Made by a program: the position numbers and the translations under genes. Shown here one piece after another: positions 8,944 through 17,635 of a DNA stretch of 64,000 nt. The notes beneath the pieces are model-generated. The model saw nothing but the letters and a program-made list of their open reading frames with translations. It was not told where the DNA came from and did not search any database. The stretch is from Actinomyces sp. oral taxon 897 (lineage in GTDB: Bacteria > Actinomycetota > Actinomycetes > Actinomycetales > Actinomycetaceae), in contig NZ_CP027236.1 of assembly GCF_002999235.1 (NCBI RefSeq), positions 2,108,001 to 2,172,000 of the forward strand, read 5' to 3'. Numbering within the stretch: the stretch's first letter is position 1; the number at the start of each line of letters is the position of its first letter.

Positions 8944-10101
8944 ATGCGTGAGTACCCTTCCGACCCGCCCCCTCTGACCAGGGTCGTCTTCCTCATAGAC
9001 GACCTGCACCGGCCCAACGGGATCGTCTCGGCCACGGACCTGCTGGCCACCGAGATGAGACGGCGGGGGCTGGAGGTGGATCTGTGGTGCTTCGGCCCCT
9101 GCGACGACGACCTGCGAGACCGCCACCACGTCGTGAACCCCTTCCCCGGTCGGCGCCTGACCAGCAGGATGGCGGGGTTCGAGCGCTCCCGGCAGGGGCT
9201 GCGGCCGGTGCGCCGCGTGGTGGGCGCGCTGTGGTGGCCGCTGGTCCGGGTGTGGATGCACTGCCTGGCCAGCTCCTGGGACGAGGGCACGATGGTGATA
9301 GGGGCCGGCCTGGAGTCCACGCTCCTTCTGGCCCAGGCGGGGGTGAGGTCCAGGATCCTGGTCTCCCAGGTCCACGAGGACATGTCCAGCCTCACGCCCA
9401 GGCAGTGTGACCTGGTCCGTCAGGCCGCCCAGGTGTCCCGGGTGGTCTCGGTGCTCACCCCGTCGGGGATCGGCGCGCTGGCGGGCTGGGGCCTGGAGGC
9501 GGTGTGCCTCGTGGACCCGGCGCCCCCGCTGCTGGGCCGGGCGGACCCCGCCACCTCCCAGACGGTGGTCTACCTGGGCAGGCTGGCCCGCGCCAAGCAG
9601 GTGGACCACCTGATCGAGGCCTTCGCTGCCGTCGCCCCGGCGGGGTGGAAGCTGCGGATCTACGGGGACGGGCCGGCCAGGGAGTCCCTGGAGGCGCAGG
9701 CCGAGGCCAGCGGGGCCGACATCGCCCTGTGCGGGACGGTCCAGGACATTGGGAAGGTGCTGCGCGGGGCCGCCATCCACGCCCTGCCCTCACGCGCCGA
9801 GGGCCTGGGCATGTCGGTCCTGGAGGCGAACATGGTGGGGCTGCCCACGGTGGCCTACGACTGCACGGCGGGGATCCGTATGTCCGCCGGGCCTGACGCG
9901 TTCCTCGTGCCCAACGGGGACCGCCAGGCGTTCCAGGAGACGCTGGGGGCGCTCATGTCCGACGCCGAGGCGCGGGCACGGGCGGGAGAGCTGGCCTTTG
10001 AGTACGGCCAGAGCTTCGCGGCCCCGGTGGTGGTGAACCGCTGGTTCGCCCTGTGGGGGATGCTGAACCGCCCCCAGGGCCTAGGGCGGGAGCAGGGGTA
10101 G
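8944..10101 (+). CDS. Glycosyltransferase family 4 (GT-B)
   Basis: This 385-residue protein has the two-domain GT-B layout. The N-terminal Rossmann part starts VVFLIDDLHRPNG. The C-terminal donor-binding part has VVYLGRLARAKQVDHLI, the phosphate-binding YGDGPARESLE, and the E-x7-E motif in ALPSRAEGLGMSVLEANM. These are characteristic of retaining GT4 enzymes that transfer hexoses or similar sugars from nucleotide donors. No transmembrane segment is apparent. It is divergent from the Wzz/polymerase operon and probably builds the same polymer. The downstream TetR gene converges on it with only 7 bp between stops. Donor and acceptor are unknown. Confidence 0.88.
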   Translation: MREYPSDPPPLTRVVFLIDDLHRPNGIVSATDLLATEMRRRGLEVDLWCFGPCDDDLRDRHHVVNPFPGRRLTSRMAGFERSRQGLRPVRRVVGALWWPLVRVWMHCLASSWDEGTMVIGAGLESTLLLAQAGVRSRILVSQVHEDMSSLTPRQCDLVRQAAQVSRVVSVLTPSGIGALAGWGLEAVCLVDPAPPLLGRADPATSQTVVYLGRLARAKQVDHLIEAFAAVAPAGWKLRIYGDGPARESLEAQAEASGADIALCGTVQDIGKVLRGAAIHALPSRAEGLGMSVLEANMVGLPTVAYDCTAGIRMSAGPDAFLVPNGDRQAFQETLGALMSDAEARARAGELAFEYGQSFAAPVVVNRWFALWGMLNRPQGLGREQG

Positions 10102-10108
10102 GCGGGCC

Positions 10109-10828
10109 TCAGGCCCGCAGGCTCCACTGGTCGCGGACGGTGTCCACGTACAGGCGGATCTCCTCCACCATCCCGGTGGCGACCTCCGCACCGGCGGCCG
10201 TGTCCGGCGTGGTGGCGCACAGCCACTGGATCTGGAGGCCGTCGCTCAGGGCGGTCAGGGTGCGGGCCACCATCCGGGAGGGCATCTCGGCGCGCACCAG
10301 CCCCTTCCTCTTGCCCCGCTCGAAGCTCTGCTCAATGAGGCGGATGGTTTCGGCCAGGTGGCCCGCCATCCAGGCGTGCCCCGGGTGGGTGGCGTCCAGG
10401 ACGGTGGGGGTCATGGCCGTGTAGACGGCCACGAACTCACGGTGGCGCACGTTGCGCTCCATAATGTCCAGCCACTGGTCCAGGAAGATCCAGGGATCCT
10501 CCCCCTCGGTGGCCAGGAAGGCGATGACGTCCTCGGCGTCGCGGCGCTGGAGGACCTCGGCGAAGAGGGCGTCCTTGCTCGGGAAGTGGTGCAGGAGGCC
10601 GGCCTTGGAGATCTCCGCGGCCCGGGCGACCTGGGCCAGCGTGGTGCCCCAGTAGCCGTGCGTCCCGAAGATCGTGACGGCCTCAGCGAGGATGCGCTCG
10701 CGCTTGTCCTCGCTGCCCGTGCGGGGGCGGCCCGGTCCCCTGCCGGGCCCTCCCCTGCGCCGGTAGTGCGCGCGAGGAAGGGTCCTGCGAGGTCCAGACG
10801 ATGCCGGTCTGCCGGATATGCTGGTCAT
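10109..10828 (-). CDS. TetR-family transcriptional regulator
   Basis: This 239-residue protein carries an N-terminal helix-turn-helix around residues 45-85 (TTLAQVARAAEISKAG then LLHHFPSKDALFAEVL), the TetR hallmark. A ligand-binding helical domain fills the rest. The first ~35 residues are basic and Gly/Pro-rich. I choose the ATG at 10828; the frame stays open to 11146 but that upstream part looks like intergenic sequence. It diverges from the transsulfuration genes across a 560-bp gap, so it could control them, itself or an unlinked efflux gene. No operator can be assigned. Confidence 0.85.
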   Translation of the reverse strand: MTSISGRPASSGPRRTLPRAHYRRRGGPGRGPGRPRTGSEDKRERILAEAVTIFGTHGYWGTTLAQVARAAEISKAGLLHHFPSKDALFAEVLQRRDAEDVIAFLATEGEDPWIFLDQWLDIMERNVRHREFVAVYTAMTPTVLDATHPGHAWMAGHLAETIRLIEQSFERGKRKGLVRAEMPSRMVARTLTALSDGLQIQWLCATTPDTAAGAEVATGMVEEIRLYVDTVRDQWSLRA

Positions 10829-11389
10829 GCCTGTATTGTTGCACGTCAAGCACACTTTGAGGTAAAAATCCCGGATCCGAAGGCCACAGGTTGGCCGTGA
10901 GGCGAACCTCAGCGCGCCACCGAGCGCACCCCGGTGGGCAGGGAGTATGGTGATGTCATGGCTGCTTCGACCCTTCTGACCTGCGCTTTGACGGTGCGCA
11001 CCCCGGTCGTGGGTCGAATGCGCATGCGCTGACAGCGCCAGCCGTCGCTGTAGCCCCAATACGGTCAGAGTCCGAGCCGCGTGTGCTGCTCGTCGCACTC
11101 CGCGGGGGCCTGTGCCCGCCCCCGTGTTCATCCGCCCCCCAGACACCTTGACGGCGCCCTACCTCAGCCCCGCCGACCGCGCCGGTCCCGGGCTGGCTCC
11201 GGCCGACGTCGGGTCGGCTCCGGTCCACGTCCCGGGCTGGCCTTGGTCCACGCCCCGGAAGTTGGAGCTGGCCGCCCGGAGCTGGCCCGGCTCCGGTCGG
11301 AGCGAGGACCAGAGCGAGCTGGCCGCCCGGAGCGAGTCGACCCGGACGCATGAGGTAGCCGTCGCGCCACCGTCCCCAGGAGCCCCGCC
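10829..11389. other. 560-bp intergenic region between TetR and malY
   Basis: No long conserved gene is visible. The left part (10840-10880) is relatively AT-rich and probably holds the tetR promoter. A possible 24-codon leader ORF lies at 10958-11032. The right part (11160-11350) is GC-rich and internally repetitive: GAGCTGGCCGCCCGGAGC occurs near 11267 and again near 11317, with several GTCGGGTCGGCTCCGG-like segments. ORFs on both strands here look like composition artefacts. Confidence 0.5.
10958..11032 (+). CDS. Candidate 24-residue leader peptide upstream of transsulfuration genes
   Basis: A short frame starts at ATG 10958, about 10 bp after a GGGAG-like site, and encodes MAASTLLTCALTVRTP followed by VVGRMRMR. 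It lies about 360 bp upstream of a cystathionine beta-lyase gene and contains one Cys and three Met codons, with a Met-Arg-Met-Arg end. Actinobacteria do use tiny leader ORFs ahead of sulfur-metabolism genes, so attenuation by Cys or Met availability is imaginable. The ORF is short enough to be chance, and no clear terminator/antiterminator pair was identified. Confidence 0.25.
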   Translation: MAASTLLTCALTVRTPVVGRMRMR

Positions 11390-12874
11390 ATGACCACGAC
11401 CGCACCCGCCCCCCTGACCACCGCGCCCACCCTCCCGGACGGCGGCCTCAGCAATACCTCGCCCACCCTCCCGGGTACCACCGCCCCGGGCACCGCTACC
11501 CTCCCGGGTAGCGCCGCCTCCCCGAGCACCCCGGGCACCGCACCCGCCGCCCTGGGAGGCGCCGACTTCCCCGGCGCCTCTCTTTCCGGCGCCACGGCCT
11601 TCCCCGGCACCTTCCTTCCCGACGCCCCCAGCCAGTTCGACCTTGTTGCCGACCGCCGTGGCACGGGGAGCCTGAAGTGGGACTTCGCCGCCCGGCGACG
11701 TCGGCCCCAGGACGCCCTGCCGTTGTGGGTGGCGGACATGGACCACGCCACCGCCCCCTGCGTGACCAACGCCCTGCTGTGGCGGGTGCGCCACGCGATC
11801 TTCGGCTACTCCGAGCCCGACGCCGCCTACGACCGGGCCCTGCGCAACTGGTTCTCCCGCCGCTACGACTGGCAGGTGGACCCGGAGTGGAACGTGGTGA
11901 CCCCCGGCGTCGTGCCCGCCCTGGCCCTGGCGGTACGTGCCTGCACCGGTCCCGGGGAGGGCGTGGTCATTGAGGAGCCCGTCTACTACCCGTTCCGCCA
12001 GGTCGTGGAGGGTGCCGGGCGGCGCGTGGTGTCCGTGCCGCTGGTGCGAGGGGCTGACGGCGCCTACCGCCGCGACCTGGGGGCCCTGGAGCAGGCCCTC
12101 CAGGCCAGCGGGGCCCGCCTGCTCATCCTGTGCAACCCGCACAACCCGGTGGGTCGGGTGTGGTCACGCGATGAGCTGGCCGACCTGGCCGAGGTCACCG
12201 GCCGCCACAGGGTGACGGTGGTGGCCGACGAGATCCACGCCGACCTGGCCCTGCCCGGCTACCGGACCACCCCGTTCGCCTCCCTGGGGCGTCAGGTGGC
12301 GGCCCGGACCATTAGCTGCACCTCGCCGTCGAAGTCCTTCAACCTGGCCGGCCTCCAGGTGGCCAATATCCTCATTGCCGACCCCGGCCTGCGCGCCGCC
12401 TTCCGCACCGAGCTGGACGCCGTGGGCTACTCCCAGCCCGGCGTCCTGGGGCTGGTGGCCTGCCGCGCCGCCTACGAGGGCGGGGACGAGTGGCTGGACG
12501 CCCTGCGCGAGCACATTGCCCGCGCCCACGCCCACGTGGCCCGGCGCCTGGAGCGGATCCCGGGTATCACGGCCACCCCCTGCGAGGGCACCTACCTGCT
12601 GTGGCTGGACTGCACCGGCCTGCTGGCGGACACCGGCCTGGAGGCGGGTGAGCTGGACGCCTTCATGCTGGATCAGGCGGGCCTGTGGCTCGACGACGGC
12701 GCCGTCTTCGGGACCGGGGGCGAGGGCTTCACCCGCATGAACGTGGCCTGCCCCCGGGCCACCCTGGACGCGGCCCTGGACCGCCTGGAGCGCGCGGTCC
12801 AGACCCTGCACCACCACCCCCGCCCCCGTCCTCGCCCCCGCTCCTTCCGTGAGAACGGTACTTATTCGTCGTGA
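11390..12874 (+). CDS. patB: MalY/PatB-family PLP-dependent cystathionine beta-lyase
   Basis: The core (about residues 80-470) is a fold-type I class I/II aminotransferase of the MalY/PatB branch: PLWVADMDH near its start, CNPHNPVGRVW, VVADEIHADL for the PLP-pyridine Asp, and SPSKSFNLAG with the PLP-binding Lys. This branch cleaves C-S bonds of cystathionine or cysteine, yielding homocysteine or sulfide, ammonia and pyruvate. The first ~80 residues are an Ala/Thr/Pro/Gly low-complexity extension of repeated TLPG-like units. AGGAG lies 7-8 bp before the ATG. The last codons (RENGTYSS) are read out of a 22-bp tandem array, so the C-terminus was altered by it. A MetB-family gene follows 434 bp downstream. 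Cystathionine cleavage versus cysteine desulfhydration is open. Confidence 0.85.
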   Translation: MTTTAPAPLTTAPTLPDGGLSNTSPTLPGTTAPGTATLPGSAASPSTPGTAPAALGGADFPGASLSGATAFPGTFLPDAPSQFDLVADRRGTGSLKWDFAARRRRPQDALPLWVADMDHATAPCVTNALLWRVRHAIFGYSEPDAAYDRALRNWFSRRYDWQVDPEWNVVTPGVVPALALAVRACTGPGEGVVIEEPVYYPFRQVVEGAGRRVVSVPLVRGADGAYRRDLGALEQALQASGARLLILCNPHNPVGRVWSRDELADLAEVTGRHRVTVVADEIHADLALPGYRTTPFASLGRQVAARTISCTSPSKSFNLAGLQVANILIADPGLRAAFRTELDAVGYSQPGVLGLVACRAAYEGGDEWLDALREHIARAHAHVARRLERIPGITATPCEGTYLLWLDCTGLLADTGLEAGELDAFMLDQAGLWLDDGAVFGTGGEGFTRMNVACPRATLDAALDRLERAVQTLHHHPRPRPRPRSFRENGTYSS

Positions 12875-12924
12875 GAACGGTACTTATTGCTCGCGAGAAC
12901 GGTACTTGTTTGCCGTGAGAACGG
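12849..12924. repeat. 22-bp tandem repeat array, 3.5 copies
   Basis: Units start at 12849, 12871 and 12893, with a partial fourth at 12915. The core is GAGAACGGTACTTATT with a 4-6 base variable end (CGTC, GCTC, TGCC). The array starts inside the last codons of the malY gene, whose stop (12872-12874) falls in the second unit. The exact 22-bp period and AT-rich core stand out from the GC-rich surroundings. Confidence 0.85.
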
Positions 12925-12964
12925 AAGGCGGTCCAGCTCTCAGGACCGCCCTGACCTCGGAGGC

Positions 12965-13110
12965 CAGCTGGCCCACGCAGACGGGGCACAGCGCTTCACC
13001 ACCAGGGCCAGGACCAGGACCATCCCAGCTGCTCCACGCAGACAGGGCACGGCGAACTCGACGCCGCACAGACCGGCCTCGGTCAAGCTGCTCCACGCAG
13101 ACGGGGCCCC
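12965..13110. repeat. Three ~24-bp direct repeats at ~60-bp spacing
   Basis: The sequence AGCTGCTCCACGCAGAC, followed by GGGGC or AGGGC, occurs starting at 12966 (as AGCTGGCCCACGCAGAC), 13027 and 13086. Spacing is 61 and 59 bp and the intervening segments are unrelated. The layout is superficially CRISPR-like but there are only three imperfect copies and no nearby cas genes. The rest of 12875-13308 shows no gene I can support. Confidence 0.6.
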
Positions 13111-13308
13111 ACGGCCCAGCCCACCCCGGTCCCTCCCCCGGAAGCCAGCCGTCTGCGCAGGTCAGGAGCCTGACCGTACGCGGCGCAGGGAACCGCCCTC
13201 ACTAAAGTGACAGAACCAGCCACGGTACGACCAGCAGTAAGCAGACCCCGGGAGCACCGGTCAGCAGGACCGGTACCAGCACCTCAACCACACGGAACGG
13301 GAACCACA

Positions 13309-14583
13309 ATGACCACCACACCCTCACCACGCCCCCACAGCGCCACCACCCACCCCGGCGGGGCCCCAGACCAGCCCGGCGAGGCCCCGGACCAGCCCGG
13401 CGCCCCCGCAGCACCGCACCACGCCGCACGCCACGCACCCGTCCACCACCACGCCAGCTGGCAGGGGGACGCCTCCGGGGCGCGGTACGCCATAGAGACC
13501 GTCCTGGCGCAGGCGGGCACTGGCACCGACCCCGCCACCGGCGCCATCACCACCCCCATCCACCTGTCCACCGCCTACGGGCACCCGGGCCTGCGCCAGT
13601 CCACCGGCTACGACTACACGCGCACCGCCAGCCCCACCCGCGACGTGCTCCAGGACGCCCTGACGCTCCTGGACGGCGGGAGCGCCTCCTTCGCGCTGTC
13701 CTCGGGGATGGCGGCCGTCGAGCTCGCGGTACGCACGCTGGCCCCGCACAGGAGCCGGATCGTGGCCCTGGAGGACCTCTACGGCGGTACCTACCGCTTC
13801 CTGGAGGTCCTGGCCGAGGAGGGCGTCTACCAGGTGGACTTCGTCAGGGGCGAGGAGGGGCTGCGCCGGGCCCTGGCCGACCCCGCCAGCCTGGTCGTGA
13901 TCGAGACCCCCACCAACCCCATGATGACCCAGTTCGACGTCGCCACCGTGTCCGCCCTGGCGCACGACGCCGGGGCCCTGCTGGTGGTGGACAACACCTT
14001 CCTCACCCCCTACCTGCTGCGTCCCCTGGAGCTGGGGGCCGACGCCGTGGTGTACTCGGCCACCAAGTACCTGGGCGGGCACAACGACGTCATGGCGGGC
14101 GTGGTCACGGTGGCCGACGCCGAGCTGGGCGAGCGCCTCCAGTACCGTCTTAACACCACCGGCGCCACGCTGGGGCCCCTTGACTCCTTCCTGCTGCTGC
14201 GGGGCCTGAAGACCCTGGCGGTACGTATGGACCGGCACGAGGCCAACGCCCGGGCCGTCGTGGAGTACCTGGAGGGCAGCGACGCCGTCACCAGGGTCCT
14301 CTACCCGGGACGCAGCGGCATGGTCTCCTTCGACCTGGCGCCGCAAGTGGACGTCGCCGCCTTCCTGGGGGCGGTGCGGGTCTTCACCTTCGCCGAGTCC
14401 CTGGGCGGGGTGGAGTCCCTGGTGACCTGTCCCGCCGTGCAGACCCACGCCGACGTCCCGCTGGCCACGCGGGCCGCCTACGGGCTGAGCGACCGGCTCC
14501 TGCGCCTGAGCGTGGGGATTGAGAACGCCCGTGACCTGGTGGCGGACCTGGACCAGGCGCTGGCGGCGGCCACCCGTAGCTGA
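13309..14583 (+). CDS. Cystathionine gamma-synthase/gamma-lyase family enzyme (Cys/Met metabolism PLP enzyme)
   Basis: This 424-residue protein belongs to the trans-sulfuration PLP family: YDYTRTASPTR near the substrate entrance, ALSSGMAAVELAVR, VVDNTFLTPYLLRPLELGAD, and YSATKYLGGHND with the PLP-binding Lys. I choose ATG 13309; a GTG at 13207 would add a low-complexity Pro/His stretch. The residues usually between YPG and the GGM(V/L)SF element (about 14, containing the S-H-P segment) are absent: the sequence runs VLYPGRSGMVSFDL. Some Firmicute homologues share this short form. Following a MalY gene, it probably makes or degrades cystathionine, but MetB, MetY-like and MdeA-like roles cannot be separated here. 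Confidence 0.85.
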   Translation: MTTTPSPRPHSATTHPGGAPDQPGEAPDQPGAPAAPHHAARHAPVHHHASWQGDASGARYAIETVLAQAGTGTDPATGAITTPIHLSTAYGHPGLRQSTGYDYTRTASPTRDVLQDALTLLDGGSASFALSSGMAAVELAVRTLAPHRSRIVALEDLYGGTYRFLEVLAEEGVYQVDFVRGEEGLRRALADPASLVVIETPTNPMMTQFDVATVSALAHDAGALLVVDNTFLTPYLLRPLELGADAVVYSATKYLGGHNDVMAGVVTVADAELGERLQYRLNTTGATLGPLDSFLLLRGLKTLAVRMDRHEANARAVVEYLEGSDAVTRVLYPGRSGMVSFDLAPQVDVAAFLGAVRVFTFAESLGGVESLVTCPAVQTHADVPLATRAAYGLSDRLLRLSVGIENARDLVADLDQALAAATRS

Positions 14584-15108
14584 GGCACTGGGCCAGCGCC
14601 CCAGGGCACGAGGTGGCGCCCGCCACGACGGCCCCCTGGACCCGGGCCAGTGCCCTGGGGCACCGCCGTCGTCGGCGACCTCGTGGGGAACCCCGGCCGC
14701 CCCGGGGTACAGGGTAGCGCTCTCCGACGGGAGGTGAGGGAGCCCAGTTATATGCCCCTCACAGGAACCGGGCGGTTGATTTACAGGTCACATCGGGCCA
14801 TCCGTTATCTGATCGTAATAATCCCAAGGCATTTATATGACCCTCTTTCATCATCAACAGCGCATTGCCCTTCAGGTGGCTAACCCGCAGCTCACGCTCC
14901 CTGCGGAGCGTGCAGCGCATACAGGTTCTGGTACCCACCCCCCTCAGCGGTTGACAGTCGCCCCGGCCGACCAGAGAATCTGATCCGTCCGCAGGACAGG
15001 TAATCTCCGGCTCGGGAGACTCGCGGTCGCAGTATCGTGGTCGCGGCGTCCCGGCCCGACCGCACCAGGGGCCGCACTCGTGCGCGCACCGCTAGGGGAG
15101 GAACGCTC
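14584..15108. other. 525-bp intergenic region, partly AT-rich
   Basis: No gene is supported. Bases 14745-14880 are markedly lower in GC than their surroundings (ATATGCC, TTGATTTACAGG, TAATAATCCC, CATTTATATGA) and probably hold a promoter for the rightward small gene at 15109, or acquired sequence. A strong hairpin is annotated separately at 14893-14912. Confidence 0.4.
14893..14912. terminator. Perfect 8-bp hairpin, possible terminator
   Basis: CACGCTCC, loop CTGC, GGAGCGTG form a perfect stem; flanking GCT/AGC can extend it with one bulge. It lies about 310 bp past the MetB-family stop. There is no T-tract, as is common in actinobacterial terminators, so it could equally be a leader hairpin. 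Confidence 0.4.
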
Positions 15109-15516
15109 ATGGCAAAGCAGCACAAGTACCACAACTCGCGCATTGAGGCGCTGACCACGCTGCCGGTGGATACCGTGCTCAATCTCGTGGCGCAGGTCGC
15201 CGAGCGCCAGCGCACCATTAGGATGGTGGGGCGGGACGGGACCTCGGCCCGTCTCAACGTCAAGAACCTGATGGGTGGCACGATCATCGAGTTCGTGGTC
15301 GCGACGTCGTCGGACGGGTACCGCACCCGCGTCACCTGCAGGATGGAGAACTACTCGACCAGCAGGATGACGTACTTCTACGTCATCCCGGTCTCTCCCA
15401 GGTACATTGACGGCTACGGCGTGTACCGGCGCTTTATGCGCTCCCTCCAGGAGGCCATTACGGCCGCCGACCCCTCAAGCCGCTCCAGCATTATCGAGAA
15501 GGACAACGCCATGTGA
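15109..15516 (+). CDS. Small conserved-looking protein of unknown function
   Basis: This 135-residue protein begins MAKQHKYHNSRIEAL, has no signal peptide or membrane segment and is richer in Ser, Tyr and Ile than neighbouring proteins. Tyr clusters near the centre and C-terminus (YFYVIPVSPRYIDGYGVY). A strong AGGGGAGG site 8 bp upstream fixes the ATG at 15109. Isoleucine is often ATT and other codons are less GC-biased than in the housekeeping genes, which hints at transferred DNA. It precedes an orphan DNA methyltransferase but is separated by ~400 bp. I do not recognise the family. Confidence 0.7.
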   Translation: MAKQHKYHNSRIEALTTLPVDTVLNLVAQVAERQRTIRMVGRDGTSARLNVKNLMGGTIIEFVVATSSDGYRTRVTCRMENYSTSRMTYFYVIPVSPRYIDGYGVYRRFMRSLQEAITAADPSSRSSIIEKDNAM

Positions 15517-15912
15517 GGGACACTCACTGGCGCAGCAGCCTGACGGACTCCGGCCAACCAGCTCCCGGACCGTGGGGTATAGACACCTGGCGCTCCCGAC
15601 CCGCGCCCGGGCGGGACCAGTGTTCCCAGGCTGCGGAGACGTCCCGCCACGGGTCCACAAGCTCCGCAGCAATACTCCCGGGCCACGGGGAGGTCTACAC
15701 CCCGTGGCGTTAAGGAGCCCGGTGCCCCCGGCCACGGGGAGCCGAGCGCCGAGGCCCTGAGCAACCCACACACCCGCCAGTGCCCCCGGCCACGGGAGAC
15801 GTCCGGGCCGGGTGCTGTCCTCATTGAGACGGCAGCGCTCTCGGGGCCCGGGGAGGGCAGGGGACGCCCACGGCCACCGGACGCCGCAGGACAGACCCGG
15901 TAGCCTAGGGCC
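15517..15912. other. 395-bp intergenic region with GGCCACGGG repeats
   Basis: No gene is supported. The motif GGCCACGGGGAG recurs near 15682, 15730 and 15787; the longer GTGCCCCCGGCCACGGG is present at 15722 and 15780, 58 bp apart. The opposite strand contains matching CCCCGTGGC, so several alternative hairpins can form. No promoter could be named for the downstream methyltransferase. Confidence 0.45.
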
Positions 15913-17385
15913 GTGGATCTGCTCTCACTGGCTGCCGGGCGACGCGACGCCGGACTGGCCGCGCTCGACGACGGCGCTCGGGCGGATCTGGGCCAGTTCC
16001 TCACCCCGATCGAGGTCGCGCGGCTCATGGCAGCCCTGCCCCGCCTACCGCGTCAGGGAGTCCTGCGCGTACTTGACCCGGGTGCCGGCTCGGGCGTGCT
16101 GTCCGCTGCCGTCGTGGACCGGGTACGCCGCGAGGCCCCGGATCTCCGGCTGGAGGTCACCGCCGTCGAGGTCGACGAGCGCCTGCACGGCGTCCTGGCC
16201 CAGACTCTTGGAAGCCTAGAGGACGTCGGCGTACGGACCACTCTCGTACGGGACGACTTCGTGAACTGGGCCCTGGGAACCGACGAACGGTTCGACCTGG
16301 TGATCCAGAACCCGCCGTACCGTAAGATCAGGTCAGGTTCGACGCTCGACAGGGACCTTCGTAGCGCAGGAATCATAGTACCCAATATTTACGCAGGTTT
16401 TATGGCGCTGGGATCCCTGCTCCTGGCCGATCTCGGCCAGCAGGTGTCGATCACACCTCGCTCGTGGATGAACGGCACCTACTTCTCAGAGTTCCGACGC
16501 ACCCTGTTGACACACCTTAGAATCGACTGCATCCATACGTTCCAGTCACGTTCCCAGGTATTCGGTGACCTGGGGGTCCTTCAGGAGACAATCATTGTGG
16601 CGACGACGCGGGGTGCCATCCCTCAGGAGGTCCGGTTGTCCTCATCGTTGGACCATCGGGACACCCCGGCAAGTCGGTCGGTCCCGTACTCTCAGGTGGT
16701 GACGGACGACTTCATCTTTGTTCCGGCGTCGGACGAGGACGGCGCTGCGGTGTCGTGGATGGAACGTGTCCGGCACACCCTGGCGGACCTCGGGCTGACG
16801 GTCTCCACAGGAAAGGTCGTGGGATTCCGTTCCCGTGACCTTCTGACGGACAGAAGCGGTCGGCACAACGCCCCTATGGTCTACCCGGCCAACCTGGTGA
16901 ACGCTCAGGTGGTTCACCCTCGCAGCACGGTCCGAAAGCCTCAGTGGCTCAGGACCGCTCCTACGCATGCGTCCGGACTTCTGGTACCTGCTGGCTCCTA
17001 TGTCCTGGTCAAGCGTTTCTCGACCAAGGAGGAAAGACGGAGGATCGTTGCCTCCCTCTGGTCAGACGACCGCGCTCCCGCTTTTGACAACAAGCTTAAC
17101 TATATCCATCAGCAGGGGCACGGCATAGATCCGCGGACCGCGGCCGGACTGGTTGTGTGGCTCAACTCAAAACATGTCGACGACTACTTCCGCGTATTCT
17201 CCGGACATACGCAGGTCAACGCCGGCGACCTGAGACGAATGAAGTTCCCCACCTTAAGCCAGCTGAGGATGCTGGGAGAGTCCGCGCTCAGCCCGGACGA
17301 CGCCGTAGAACAGATAATGGGCGATTCTGAGAGGTATAGCGTACTCCGCTCCTCCCAACGAGGATCCTCCTCTCCCCACCGGTGA
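15913..17385 (+). CDS. Orphan N6-adenine DNA methyltransferase (Eco57I/PstI-type)
   Basis: This 490-residue protein carries the SAM-binding motif VLDPGAGSGVLS near residue 54, an acidic VEVDER loop, and the catalytic NPPYRKI near residue 133, the arrangement of gamma-class N6-adenine methyltransferases. The late segment FSGHTQVNAGDLRRMKFP is typical of the M.PstI/M.BsuBI group, whose partner endonuclease gene usually lies next door. The GTG at 15913 is the start. No endonuclease-sized ORF follows before a 131-bp inverted-repeat element and a broken gene, so it looks like an orphan. Codon usage is less GC-extreme than in core genes (TCACAC, AATATTTAC), consistent with transfer. Its role is DNA methylation as solitary regulator, relic of a restriction system or self-protection. 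Confidence 0.88.
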   Translation: MDLLSLAAGRRDAGLAALDDGARADLGQFLTPIEVARLMAALPRLPRQGVLRVLDPGAGSGVLSAAVVDRVRREAPDLRLEVTAVEVDERLHGVLAQTLGSLEDVGVRTTLVRDDFVNWALGTDERFDLVIQNPPYRKIRSGSTLDRDLRSAGIIVPNIYAGFMALGSLLLADLGQQVSITPRSWMNGTYFSEFRRTLLTHLRIDCIHTFQSRSQVFGDLGVLQETIIVATTRGAIPQEVRLSSSLDHRDTPASRSVPYSQVVTDDFIFVPASDEDGAAVSWMERVRHTLADLGLTVSTGKVVGFRSRDLLTDRSGRHNAPMVYPANLVNAQVVHPRSTVRKPQWLRTAPTHASGLLVPAGSYVLVKRFSTKEERRRIVASLWSDDRAPAFDNKLNYIHQQGHGIDPRTAAGLVVWLNSKHVDDYFRVFSGHTQVNAGDLRRMKFPTLSQLRMLGESALSPDDAVEQIMGDSERYSVLRSSQRGSSSPHR

Positions 17386-17635
17386 CGACGACCCGGTCAA
17401 CAACCTCCTCTAACCCACGGACGTAAAACAGCACACCGGGTCTGCCCACGACAACACCACAGAGGGCGCCCTGCACCTCCGATCAGGCCCTGCCCTATCG
17501 CTGTGCTGAGGAGCCCGATATCGTGGTCCGCTGTTGCGCGCATCCTGTACGGGAGGGGTAGGGGTGAACGGTAGGCACCCGCGTCCGACGACGGGGGTCT
17601 GTACCGGGAGATACCCCTGCTGGAGCGTCTGGTTC
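17386..17635. other. Gap after the methyltransferase where a partner endonuclease might be expected
   Basis: I see no coding potential for a ~300-residue restriction enzyme between the methyltransferase stop and the inverted-repeat element, on either strand. The largest frames are short and lack homologous-looking sequence. Confidence 0.45.

Noticed and set aside
10829..11146. N-terminal extension of the TetR regulator to 11146
   Set aside because: The extra 106 residues are Arg/His-rich intergenic-like sequence; ATG 10828 lies a normal distance before the helix-turn-helix.
12965..13110. A second CRISPR array
   Set aside because: Only three imperfect repeats with uneven 61/59-bp spacing, no leader or cas genes and no resemblance to the real repeat; kept as a direct-repeat observation instead.
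14584..14890. SAM- or SAH-type riboswitch near the transsulfuration genes
   Set aside because: I looked for conserved riboswitch cores upstream of malY and in this AT-rich stretch and could not match any known consensus by eye.
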